From HGM11368 sp051883415 (GTDB taxonomy: Bacteria > Bacillota > Clostridia > Christensenellales > UBA3700): a DNA stretch of 64,000 nucleotides. Within the stretch, counting starts at the first letter, position 1. Each line of letters starts with the position of its first letter. This document shows, piece after piece, positions 1-6,823 of this stretch. The position numbers and the translations under genes were made by a program. A model generated the notes under the pieces. It did no database searches. It was not told where the DNA came from and worked only from the letters and a program-made list of their open reading frames with translations. Location of the stretch: NCBI GenBank assembly GCA_051883415.1, contig JBJETR010000072.1, positions 1 through 64,000 of the forward strand. Direction: 5' to 3'.

Positions 1-20
1 TTCAACACGGGTAAAAAGCT

Positions 21-311
21 ATGAGTAAAGTCAGTATCGAAAAACTAGCTAAAGCTAAGGAGATAATCAAGAAGGTAATGCCTATCGTATCGCTTCTGCT
101 CCTTGTGCTTGTGTCAACAATACGTTACGTTGTGTGTCGCTCCTTCGAGTGCGCCATCTCTTACGGATTAGCGGCTCTTCTTATATGTAGCATAATCACC
201 GCTCTCGTGGATGCTGTCCTCACGGTGGTTATCAAGCTACGTATTAAGAAGATGAAGGATGAACTAAAAGACGTAGATATCAATGACGAACTGCAGTCGT
301 CTGATAAATAA
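21..311 (+). CDS. Small two-span membrane protein of the inovirus-like prophage
   Basis: A 96-residue protein starting at ATG. It has two hydrophobic segments (about residues 21-38 and 46-72), a Lys-rich N-terminus and a charged C-terminal tail (KMKDELKDVD). I recognise no family. It lies 18 bp before the coat-like gene on the same strand, so it probably belongs to the same phage transcription unit. Its location and size suggest a phage membrane or assembly protein, but this rests on context only. Earlier phage genes probably lie to the left of the window edge. Confidence 0.7.
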   Translation: MSKVSIEKLAKAKEIIKKVMPIVSLLLLVLVSTIRYVVCRSFECAISYGLAALLICSIITALVDAVLTVVIKLRIKKMKDELKDVDINDELQSSDK

Positions 312-329
312 ATTATAGGAGGCAATTAA

Positions 330-599
330 TTGAGTATATCGCAGATTTTTCAAGACATCGCAACCGGTCTCGCACTTTTCGCACCAGCTTTTGCTAAGTC
401 AATTTGGCTAACCTTCTGCTACTTGTTCCTCATGTTTGAAGAGTCTGAAGCAGGCGTTATTACTGTTACCGGTCTTAACATGCTCGGAATGCTAGGTATA
501 GTTGGCGTTGTAATCGGTATTGTTTACAAGGTTGTACCAACTGCTATCGGTTTCTTGGGCAAGTTGAGAGCAAGACGTGCTAAACGTAGATCCGCATAA
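330..599 (+). CDS. Putative inovirus major coat protein (pVIII-like)
   Basis: An 89-residue protein with a TTG start at 330, chosen because a perfect AGGAGG (317-322) sits at normal spacing. A first hydrophobic stretch (about 13-36) contains APAFA at 19-23, a plausible signal-peptidase site. The rest has a short acidic patch (EESEA), a long Gly/Val/Ile membrane segment (about 42-69) and a very basic tail (RARRAKRRSA). Acidic part, membrane span and basic DNA-facing C-terminus in that order is the hallmark of filamentous phage major coat proteins. The strong hairpin directly downstream matches the terminator that follows gene VIII in Ff phages. Assignment rests on architecture and context, not on sequence identity. 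Confidence 0.72.
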   Translation: MSISQIFQDIATGLALFAPAFAKSIWLTFCYLFLMFEESEAGVITVTGLNMLGMLGIVGVVIGIVYKVVPTAIGFLGKLRARRAKRRSA

Positions 600-610
600 C
601 ACGTCTTATC

Positions 611-640
611 GTAAAGCCCTAAGTAAAATTAGGGCTTTAC
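611..640 (+). terminator. Intrinsic terminator after the coat-like gene
   Basis: A perfect 12-bp stem (GTAAAGCCCTAA / TTAGGGCTTTAC) encloses a 6-nt loop, 11 bp after the coat stop codon. The T-tract is short. In filamentous phages a terminator at this position lets coat mRNA greatly exceed the downstream mRNAs. Confidence 0.8.
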
Positions 641-659
641 TTATACCAATAAAATAACT

Positions 660-833
660 ATGAACGAATTAATAACGCACGTAACCAATTTAGTCGCTCC
701 TACTTTCGATTGCCTGGACTATCTCATGTCCAATTTTTTGTCATTGCCGGAAGTCTTCGGACTCGGTATCGGATATTGGTTCTTGCTGTTCATCGGCGTA
801 GGTATCATATTGAGAGGTATCTTCGATGGCTAA
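660..833 (+). CDS. 57-residue phage membrane protein
   Basis: An ATG at 660 opens a 57-codon frame ending in TAA at 831-833. It overlaps the next gene by 8 bp, which supports it as a real translationally coupled gene. The C-terminal half is one hydrophobic span (about residues 36-55, GYWFLLFIGVGIILRG). It sits between the coat terminator and the adsorption-like gene, where filamentous phages keep small minor coat proteins (pVII/pIX class). No sequence family is recognised. Confidence 0.6.
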   Translation: MNELITHVTNLVAPTFDCLDYLMSNFLSLPEVFGLGIGYWFLLFIGVGIILRGIFDG

Positions 834-1074
834 GACAATCTTCATAATTGTATTGCTCGTCATGGTAGGTTCAATTTTTGGATCTTACGTCATCGACGGT
901 AATCTATGGTATTATTTTACCACTTACGTAGTTACTCCGCTTGGCAACTTCGTCAAGCCTGTTGCTAGAGTATTCGAGGTGTTTTTAAGTTTTAGTAGCT
1001 TACGTCTCGTCTTCTCGCTCATCTTGATTTGCACGTTCGTTGTTTTCATTATCAATCGATTTAGGGGTGAATAA
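826..1074 (+). CDS. 82-residue phage membrane protein
   Basis: Short protein with an N-terminal hydrophobic segment (about 4-22) and a C-terminal one (about 55-77) ending in a basic tail (NRFRGE). Its start overlaps the preceding gene and its stop overlaps the next start (TAATG), so the three frames form one coupled block. Function is unknown; a minor virion or inner-membrane assembly protein is the likely role from context. Confidence 0.65.
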   Translation: MAKTIFIIVLLVMVGSIFGSYVIDGNLWYYFTTYVVTPLGNFVKPVARVFEVFLSFSSLRLVFSLILICTFVVFIINRFRGE

Positions 1075-2327
1075 TGAGGTTTAGTCATTTTATAATAATT
1101 TTATATTTACTTATTATCATAATGTCTTGCATTATGGCTCCAGCTTTCGTTGCAGCTGAAAATATTCCACGTGCTCCACGTTCTAACGTTTTCTACGAGC
1201 ATTTGTGGTATTCTGAAAATGCCGGTGGTTATTTGGATCCTGCAAAAAAATTATATCAGCAATTTTCTCCATATTCTACGGCAATGGTAAACGTCAAAGG
1301 TACATGCGGTCTATCCATCGCCAATGTATACACCTTAACTGCTACTAAAACTTTAACTGATGCAAATAAACAACTAATTGAAAATTTTTTCAAGTTCGTT
1401 TATAAAGATACTACTAAATTGTCTTATGGTTTTTATGCTGAAGGTGGTGTAATGAACGAATGTTATCTCGTTCCTAATTCTACTAATATGCAAATTACAT
1501 GGGACTACCTAGGCAATAATCAATATACGTTTTTGATGTATCAACCTTTTACCGCTTATTTTGATTTTGACGTTCCTGCAGGTTCGTTTAGTTTTGTGGA
1601 TTCTAGTGTAAGTTCTTCAGATGACACTCTTATAATAGTTTCCATAGGTAATATTGCTGGTGATTGCACTTTGGATCTTATTTCTGATCTTAGGTTGAAA
1701 GAGATTCGTTATTGGCCTTATAATAAACTACTTGACGTTACTTATACGTTTCCTACTAATATTATAACAAATAAGCTAGTTTTTTCTTTTCGTTATTATG
1801 CTAATAATGGTCAAAAACAATTGTTTACTCTTCGAACTAACGTTTCATTGGATAATTATAGTCTTGGGACTTATTCTTTTTGGAGTGAAGGTGTTATCGA
1901 ATCAACTTTTGATTATCCGTTAAATACTAATTCTGTACATTACACATTACAGCTTGATGGCACGGATAATAAATTAGAACCATACGATTTACCTTATCCA
2001 TTATATGATTGGAAATACAATTTTTATATATGTAAACTAGTTCCTATATCTACATACGAGACTTACGGTGGCGATATATATGGATCCTGGCAGTCCAGAT
2101 CATGTGAGGCTTTCGATTTTGTATGTCATCTTGGCAATTGTATTGGCTATCTAATCTACGAGTTCCCGTTGACGTCGTCTATAACTAAACTTATCACTCC
2201 AATTGGAGAGTTTTTTATTAAATCCTTCAACTTCTTAGAAGGATTCGAATCGATTGGTGTTGCGTATGGCGTCATCTTCTCAATGATCATTATATCCGTT
2301 ATAATGTTTTTAATTTTCGGTAAATAG
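1074..2327 (+). CDS. Putative adsorption/minor coat protein (pIII-like)
   Basis: A 417-residue protein with a clear signal peptide (hydrophobic 6-23, likely cleavage after VAA28). It has a long exported region rich in Tyr, Asn, Ser and Thr and a single C-terminal membrane anchor (about 393-415) followed by GK. Signal peptide, large exported domain and C-terminal anchor, placed before a Zot gene, is the layout of filamentous phage pIII receptor-binding proteins. The gene uses noticeably more A/T-ending codons than its neighbours. No receptor-binding family is recognised, so the host receptor cannot be inferred. The ribosome binding site GGGG lies inside the end of the preceding gene. Confidence 0.68.
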   Translation: MRFSHFIIILYLLIIIMSCIMAPAFVAAENIPRAPRSNVFYEHLWYSENAGGYLDPAKKLYQQFSPYSTAMVNVKGTCGLSIANVYTLTATKTLTDANKQLIENFFKFVYKDTTKLSYGFYAEGGVMNECYLVPNSTNMQITWDYLGNNQYTFLMYQPFTAYFDFDVPAGSFSFVDSSVSSSDDTLIIVSIGNIAGDCTLDLISDLRLKEIRYWPYNKLLDVTYTFPTNIITNKLVFSFRYYANNGQKQLFTLRTNVSLDNYSLGTYSFWSEGVIESTFDYPLNTNSVHYTLQLDGTDNKLEPYDLPYPLYDWKYNFYICKLVPISTYETYGGDIYGSWQSRSCEAFDFVCHLGNCIGYLIYEFPLTSSITKLITPIGEFFIKSFNFLEGFESIGVAYGVIFSMIIISVIMFLIFGK

Positions 2328-2340
2328 GGGGGGGGTATAT

Positions 2341-2487
2341 ATGGATATTGTAAATCAATTTATCAATCTGATTACAACTAGCTACTCGATATCTATTGTC
2401 GATTTCGCTGCTTTAATATTTATCATCGAGCATATAATCCAAGGCTTGATGTTTATTTTCAAAAAAATAAGGGGGTGTAAAAAATGA
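2341..2487 (+). CDS. 48-residue phage membrane peptide
   Basis: An ATG at 2341 follows a run of nine G's that serves as ribosome binding site. The frame encodes 48 residues with one hydrophobic span (about 19-40) and a basic tail (KKIRGCKK). Its TGA overlaps the ATG of the next gene (ATGA at 2484-2487). The good ribosome binding site and the overlap argue that it is real despite its size. Probably a minor coat or assembly peptide; function not recognisable. Confidence 0.6.
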   Translation: MDIVNQFINLITTSYSISIVDFAALIFIIEHIIQGLMFIFKKIRGCKK

Positions 2488-2693
2488 CTGAAGGTGCATT
2501 TGTCGGTCTATGGGATATCATAGAAAAGTGCTTAGCTTGGTTCTTCCCGGCTGAGCTCATGGCTACGCCAACGTGGAGCATATTATATACGGCTTTCCAA
2601 TTTATTGCCGGATTCTACATGCTCTACTTTTTGCTGTTTAAGCCTATTATAATTTTCTTCCGGAGTCTTAAGGATTGGAGGGTTACTAGATGA
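2484..2693 (+). CDS. 69-residue membrane protein, possible pVI-like minor coat
   Basis: Hydrophobic protein with segments at about 8-25 and 38-60 and a basic C-terminus (RSLKDWRVTR). Its stop overlaps the start of the Zot gene (ATGA). The order pIII-like, small hydrophobic protein, Zot matches gIII-gVI-gI of Ff phages, so a pVI-like role is an inference from position. No sequence motif proves it. Confidence 0.6.
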   Translation: MTEGAFVGLWDIIEKCLAWFFPAELMATPTWSILYTAFQFIAGFYMLYFLLFKPIIIFFRSLKDWRVTR

Positions 2694-3703
2694 CTAAGTG
2701 CAAACAGGTATTAGCCTTTATATTAAAATTCCTCAATCGATTAGCGCCTTACGCTGAGGTCGCTATCGTATGGTATTGTATCGATGGGCTTAAGCAACAG
2801 TACCAGGATAAATCCTATTTTATCCTTTTTTACGCTATTCCAATTTTGATGCTATATCGCTTGTTAAAATGGGAATGGATTTGCTTTAAGTCTAAGGATA
2901 TCATCAAGACTAATGCTCTTAATAGCAGAGTGCAAGGCTTTGGTGGCAAACAAGGCGCCGGCAAGACCTCCTTTATGCTGTACTCTCTCTACGTTATTCA
3001 TTCTAAAAATATCTACACTAACTTCCCATGTAAGATCCGTGGCAAGTATACGTACCAACTTGATAATAAGGTGCTAAACCTCGATGAACGTATACCTGAT
3101 AATAGTTGCTGCGCAATTTCGGAGGCGACGATGCTCTTCCATAACATCGTGTCCGGTGGACGTGGTAACGTTGAAGAAACTAAGGACTTATACGCTCAAC
3201 AGTTGCACCAACAAATCATACGTCACCTATACGACGGTAACTTGTTCTATGATTCCGTAGACCTTACACGTCTTCCAAAAATGCTTAAGGACAATATGGG
3301 TATGACTAATTTTATGCTTGGTCAAGGTAGCGTAAAATTGAGCTTTATTATAAATCCTATACTTAACCTTTTCGCTAAGCTTCTTGGCTTCGAGCTTTCC
3401 GGCTCTATCAGGTATTGGGACTTGCAGCAATTTGAGAAAATACCCGAAGATGGATATACTTTCGACTTGTCTACGCAGGAAAAATCTACCGACTTAAAGC
3501 ATTATGCTAATCTCTTACGCATCTCCACGTGGAATAGTTCTCTTCGTTTCGATTATGATGATCGTTTCTTACGTGGACTTTATGCTAAGTTGCCTGAGCA
3601 CGTAGCTAAGCAATGGGACTCGCTTAAGTACTGCGAGCAAGACTTGCGTGATATCGGATATGGTTTTTTACTTGAATTTTTCGATGAAAAATTAAAAAGA
3701 TAG
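2690..3703 (+). CDS. Zot-family phage assembly ATPase (pI-like)
   Basis: A 337-residue protein with a Walker A motif GGKQGAGKTS at 85-94, preceded by two hydrophobic segments (about 20-32 and 43-60) that would anchor it in the membrane. A likely Walker B/acidic region follows around residues 140-150 (CAISEATMLF). Zot/pI proteins are inner-membrane ATPases that drive extrusion of filamentous phage through the envelope. Finding one directly after small coat-like genes is the strongest evidence that this region is an inovirus. Here the membrane segments lie N-terminal to the ATPase rather than C-terminal as in Ff pI, a variation also seen among Gram-positive inoviruses. Confidence 0.85.
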   Translation: MTKCKQVLAFILKFLNRLAPYAEVAIVWYCIDGLKQQYQDKSYFILFYAIPILMLYRLLKWEWICFKSKDIIKTNALNSRVQGFGGKQGAGKTSFMLYSLYVIHSKNIYTNFPCKIRGKYTYQLDNKVLNLDERIPDNSCCAISEATMLFHNIVSGGRGNVEETKDLYAQQLHQQIIRHLYDGNLFYDSVDLTRLPKMLKDNMGMTNFMLGQGSVKLSFIINPILNLFAKLLGFELSGSIRYWDLQQFEKIPEDGYTFDLSTQEKSTDLKHYANLLRISTWNSSLRFDYDDRFLRGLYAKLPEHVAKQWDSLKYCEQDLRDIGYGFLLEFFDEKLKR

Positions 3704-3728
3704 TACACGCAGCAAGCGTGAGCGTGCG

Positions 3729-3938
3729 TGTGCTATCGTAATTCATAATGTAGGTGTGTTATGTTCGAACAATTACAATCTGTNNNNNNNNNNNNNNNNN
3801 NNNNNNNNNNNNNNNNNNNNNNNNNNNNNNNNNNNNNNNNNNNNNNNNNNNNNNNNNNNNNNNNNNNNNNNNNNNNNNNNNNNTGTGCTATCGTAATTCA
3901 TAATGTAGGTGTGTTATGTTCGAACAATTACAATCTGT
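3729..3938. other. Scaffold gap (100 N) flanked by identical 55-bp copies
   Basis: Bases 3784-3883 are N. The 55 bases before the gap (3729-3783) are identical to the 55 bases after it (3884-3938). This is what a scaffolder leaves when two contigs overlap by exactly one assembly k-mer (k=55). The repeat therefore need not exist in the genome. The ATG at 3761 is the first copy of the Rep start at 3916. The two copies differ by 155 bp, so the first is out of frame across the gap and is not a gene. Confidence 0.9.
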
Positions 3939-4914
3939 CCTCGAAGGTAAAGAACGTCGTTACCAAGGCGACAATTATGCTACCGTCAAGCAAGGTTATC
4001 AGCTTGCGAATAGCGTATTTAATTTCTATCCGACTTTTTCGGAACTTTGTCTTTACAAGCAAGACTTCCAATGCAGGAGAAAAGGCATCGAGTACACTTC
4101 TTCGGAGTCCGATCGTCGACGTTCCATGGAGCTCAAGGACGGTGTACTTGTTCCAGCAAAAAAGACCTTTACGATTCAACGTCTTTATAAAACTCTTAAA
4201 GCTTCACGCAAACGTGCCTTAGATAATATGTATGCATATGCCTTGTCCAACCGGTGGCGTTATTTTTGCACTTTCACTTTTGACAAAACGAAGGTAGACC
4301 GTACCAATGACGATGCCGTCAAGAAGGCTTGGTCTAAATTCGAGAAGGACATGCGACGTACTTATCCTTCGATTAAAATCTTGAGCGTACCGGAACGTCA
4401 TCCAACGTCCGGCTATTTGCATTTCCACGTGCTTATTGGTAACGTCGACTTGTCTAATCATCTAACTCCTCAATACTATCATGATAGCAAGAAAAATCGA
4501 CGTAAAGAACGTGTAGGTCAACTCGTTATTACTAAGTTCGGCGACCAAGTATATGATATGGATCTCTATAAATTTGGCTTTATGTCTTGCATCGACTTCG
4601 AAGACGAAGGTAAGAGCTATAATCCAATTCGAGTTACCAATTACCTTTCTAAGTACATGTCCAAAGACATGATTGTTGGTTACAATCAAAAGTGCTACTA
4701 TCGTACGTACAATCTACGTTACAAAAATAAGTATACTACGTATCTCAATTCCGATGATATTTTTAAGCTGCTTTGTCCTTACGACGTTTCCGATGAAGGA
4801 CAAGCTACATTGTTTAATCTCTCCGGTTTCGAGCTCGAGCATTACAAATCTACGTCCACTATGGACGTCTATCGGTTTATCCCGCAATCACGAATAGCCC
4901 CACCATCTGATTAA
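3916..4914 (+). CDS. HUH-type replication initiator of the inovirus-like prophage
   Basis: A 332-residue protein with the three motifs of rolling-circle initiators in order. Motif I is CTFTFDKTK at 118-126, motif II is HFHVLIG at 169-175 with the metal-binding HxH, and motif III is YLSKYMSK at 243-250 with the catalytic Tyr and Lys. Such proteins nick one strand at the double-strand origin and start rolling-circle synthesis of phage ssDNA. The motif spelling also resembles microvirus-type initiators, but the linked Zot gene fixes the context as inovirus. The start at 3916 gives a full-length protein; the apparent second start at 3761 is a scaffold artefact. Confidence 0.85.
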   Translation: MFEQLQSVLEGKERRYQGDNYATVKQGYQLANSVFNFYPTFSELCLYKQDFQCRRKGIEYTSSESDRRRSMELKDGVLVPAKKTFTIQRLYKTLKASRKRALDNMYAYALSNRWRYFCTFTFDKTKVDRTNDDAVKKAWSKFEKDMRRTYPSIKILSVPERHPTSGYLHFHVLIGNVDLSNHLTPQYYHDSKKNRRKERVGQLVITKFGDQVYDMDLYKFGFMSCIDFEDEGKSYNPIRVTNYLSKYMSKDMIVGYNQKCYYRTYNLRYKNKYTTYLNSDDIFKLLCPYDVSDEGQATLFNLSGFELEHYKSTSTMDVYRFIPQSRIAPPSD

Positions 4915-4978
4915 AGCTTCATTCAACGTCATTATGTCGGCTTACCGCACGGTAGGTCTATTTGTCATATAATGAATT

Positions 4979-5012
4979 GACCGAAATAAGCATTATATGC
5001 CTTATTTTGGTC
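4979..5012. other. 12-bp hairpin, candidate packaging or ssDNA origin signal
   Basis: GACCGAAATAAG (4979-4990) pairs with CTTATTTTGGTC (5001-5012) with one G-T wobble and a 10-nt loop. It lies just after the Rep gene and has no T-tract. Filamentous phages carry hairpins of this kind as packaging signal or complementary-strand origin. The role is inferred. Confidence 0.4.
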
Positions 5013-5079
5013 TTGAGCAGAGCGCTGCATATCAAAAAAGCTTTGTCAAGTGGACCGTGGAATAAATTTTTATGCCGCG

Positions 5080-5103
5080 AAAGCCACTTTACAAGGCTTT
5101 TTT
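5080..5103 (+). terminator. Weak intrinsic terminator downstream of Rep
   Basis: AAAGCC/GGCTTT, a 6-bp stem with a 9-nt loop, runs directly into a six-T tract. It is plausible as the terminator of the phage rep transcript. Confidence 0.5.
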
Positions 5104-5132
5104 ATATGCCATATCCGATTAAAAATCGCCCT

Positions 5133-5161
5133 GTGTGACCATCACTCGACAATGGTCACAC
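5133..5161. other. Perfect 10-bp hairpin, candidate Rep nicking origin
   Basis: GTGTGACCAT (5133-5142) and ATGGTCACAC (5152-5161) enclose the loop CACTCGACA. HUH initiators nick in the loop or flank of such cruciforms. It has no T-tract and lies 220 bp after the Rep gene. Candidate only. Confidence 0.4.
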
Positions 5162-5282
5162 TTATTTCCACACCCGGCAAAAAAAGTAGATTCAGTACGC
5201 TCTTTTGTGTATTTTTTCGTGTTTATACTTAGTATTTGCCGTGTTTTCCGAGGTTCCTCCCTACCCCGTGGAGTCACCAAAA

Positions 5283-5317
5283 TAAGACTTTCAACTATTG
5301 TTGGAAGTCTTACTTTT
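5283..5317. terminator. Strong, probably bidirectional terminator at prophage/host boundary
   Basis: A 13-bp stem with a TATT loop (TAAGACTTTCAAC / GTTGGAAGTCTTA) is followed by ACTTTTT on the + strand, with an A-rich run on the other side. It separates the rightward phage genes from the leftward DUF5655 gene. Confidence 0.75.
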
Positions 5318-5366
5318 TATGTATCATCACGGGGATTCGAACGAGAGCGTAAATGAACAGTTGCTA

Positions 5367-6281
5367 TTATTTTTTACTATAGGTTTGACGAATTAGCTCT
5401 AAAACATAACTAATATCTACATTCTTATCCACACGCATTGCGTATTGTTCTGAACTCCACTGCCTATTAGTAATATCATATGTAAGATTTTGGCTGTCTA
5501 TCAATTCTCCTTGTTTCAATGCAAAAACAATTTCAAGCCAATCTTTTTTCAACCAGATATCAACCACATTTTTGGTGCTATTTTTCTTAAATGCAACATA
5601 ACATTTTGTATACACAACTGAAAAATCACAATCTAAATCAAGAATCCTCTCTTTAATTTCTAAATACAATTCTTTTGCAATTTCCGACGCTCTATTTAGA
5701 TGATAACTTTCGTCATAAGGCTTTATTTCGCTATTTACCCTTTTTATTGTATCAGATTCAAATTTCTCAACTTGATTTCTTTTTAACGCACTTTTGCGTT
5801 GATTTATCCTTTCTATTTCATACAAATCGGATTCATATTTTTTAATTTCGAATAGTTCAAACGGCATATCATCAAATGAGGTTGCATCTATTTGATACTG
5901 TGTAAATTTTGGTGAAACAAAAACAACTCTTGTTTGTGACCAATCAAAGTCTTTAATTTTTCTATTTCTTTCTAATTTTTCGTTATATAACAAAACAAAA
6001 TCTGCTTTTCTATCTATGATAGTTTTAAGATAAGCGTATCCTTGATCTACAAGACTTTCATTTCTTCCTCTTTTGTACTCCACTATAATAAAAGCATTGT
6101 TATCCTCATCAAATGCCACACTGTCAAAACGATAATTATTTGCAACAAATTCGGTTTCAAGAAATCGGTAACCGATAAGTGTATCCATATTCCTTTCAAC
6201 AAATTTTTGCAAATCTTTTTCCAACACAAAATTTAGATTTTTTAATTCTTTCAAACAACCATCTTCTTCTCTATAAATCAT
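5367..6281 (-). CDS. DUF5655 protein with PD-(D/E)XK-like N-terminal domain
   Basis: A 304-residue protein. The N-terminal part (about 20-110) shows a restriction-endonuclease-like pattern, with an early acidic position (RFDSVAF, Asp near 53) and a strand ending VEYKRG (ExK near 68-70). The C-terminal 100 residues resemble the DUF5655 'predicted transport protein' domain, usually found after such nuclease-like domains. Biochemical function is unknown; DNA binding or nuclease activity is an inference. Its start lies 6 bp after the YerC-like stop, so the two are co-transcribed. It borders the prophage and could belong to a host accessory or defence locus. Asn/Lys-rich, AT-rich codons differ from the arg operon next door. 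Confidence 0.65.
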   Translation of the reverse strand: MIYREEDGCLKELKNLNFVLEKDLQKFVERNMDTLIGYRFLETEFVANNYRFDSVAFDEDNNAFIIVEYKRGRNESLVDQGYAYLKTIIDRKADFVLLYNEKLERNRKIKDFDWSQTRVVFVSPKFTQYQIDATSFDDMPFELFEIKKYESDLYEIERINQRKSALKRNQVEKFESDTIKRVNSEIKPYDESYHLNRASEIAKELYLEIKERILDLDCDFSVVYTKCYVAFKKNSTKNVVDIWLKKDWLEIVFALKQGELIDSQNLTYDITNRQWSSEQYAMRVDKNVDISYVLELIRQTYSKK

Positions 6282-6287
6282 AGTTCA

Positions 6288-6575
6288 CTATTCCTCCACC
6301 AGCCTATCGAGCACAATCTTATATCCGCCGTTGCCGTATTCGATACACTTATTGACTCTGCTGATAGTAGCCGAACTCATACCGGTAGCGGCGCTGATGT
6401 CGTTGTAATTGGCACCTCCGATGAGCATTTTGGCGGCCTTTAGTCTTTGTGCCATGCCCAAAATTTCGTTGATAGTACAAGCGTCCTCAAAAAACTTATA
6501 GCATTCCTCCACGCTCTCCAATTTCGTTATCGCCTTAAAAAGTTCGTCCACCTCTTGTGTATGCCAACTGCTCAT
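6288..6575 (-). CDS. YerC/YecD-family TrpR-like transcriptional regulator
   Basis: A 95-residue all-helical protein of the TrpR-related YerC/YecD family. It has conserved acidic N-terminal helices (VEECYKFFEDACTINEI), the MAQRLKAAKMLIGG segment and a helix-turn-helix (YNDISAATGMSSATISRVNKCI at about 57-78). Length is typical. The family is common in Firmicutes as a small DNA-binding regulator, though targets are mostly unknown. A consensus promoter lies upstream (6615-6643) and the DUF5655 gene follows after 6 bp, so it heads a two-gene operon. It may regulate itself and its partner. Confidence 0.88.
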   Translation of the reverse strand: MSSWHTQEVDELFKAITKLESVEECYKFFEDACTINEILGMAQRLKAAKMLIGGANYNDISAATGMSSATISRVNKCIEYGNGGYKIVLDRLVEE

Positions 6576-6614
6576 AGTTTACCCCTCAATCACTTTAATA
6601 CTTTAATTTACTAA

Positions 6615-6643
6615 ATTATAATACATCTTAATCGGCTTGTCAA
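6615..6643 (-). promoter_or_regulatory. Consensus sigma-A promoter for yerC-like operon
   Basis: On the - strand TTGACA (6643-6638), a 17-bp spacer and TATAAT (6620-6615) stand about 40 bp before the YerC-like start. All twelve consensus bases match. Confidence 0.85.
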
Positions 6644-6786
6644 GCAAAATATAAAAAACCAATCGTTCCTATTCTAATCAAGAATTTATCATACTCGAAA
6701 ATGAAAATATCTCAAATCTAAAATAAAATTACAATGCCAAAAAACTCGATACATATTAAATAAAATCAAGCAACAAAATTCAAAAT

Positions 6787-6810
6787 AAAAAAACGGACTT
6801 TCGCCCGTTT
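6787..6810 (-). terminator. Terminator of the arginine operon
   Basis: On the - strand AAACGG and CCGTTT enclose an 8-nt loop and run into a T-tract, 14 bp after the argF stop codon. It ends the seven-gene arg transcript. Confidence 0.8.
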
Positions 6811-6823
6811 CTTATAACTGAGT

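Larger units (their letters stand above)
4915..5366 (+). other. Non-coding end of the prophage, rich in hairpins
   Basis: About 450 bp without a convincing gene between the Rep stop and the oppositely oriented DUF5655 gene. It holds an interrupted hairpin (4979-5012), a weak terminator (5080-5103), a perfect 10-bp hairpin (5133-5161) and a strong terminator (5283-5317) inside a wider 7-bp inverted repeat (CCCCGTG 5264-5270 / CACGGGG 5328-5334). Filamentous phages keep their origins and packaging signal in such an intergenic region. I see no convincing dif-like or tRNA attachment site, so the exact right end of the prophage is not fixed. Confidence 0.6.

Noticed and set aside
3761..4222. Open frame starting before the N gap
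   Set aside because: It is the duplicated start of the Rep gene joined out of frame through N's; the intact copy starts at 3916.
5264..5350. tRNA-like T-loop (TTCGAATCCCC on the - strand) near the prophage end, possible tRNA attachment site
   Set aside because: The flanking bases do not form a T-stem, and no acceptor, D or anticodon arms can be drawn. The CCCCGTG/CACGGGG pair is better explained as an outer stem around the terminator.
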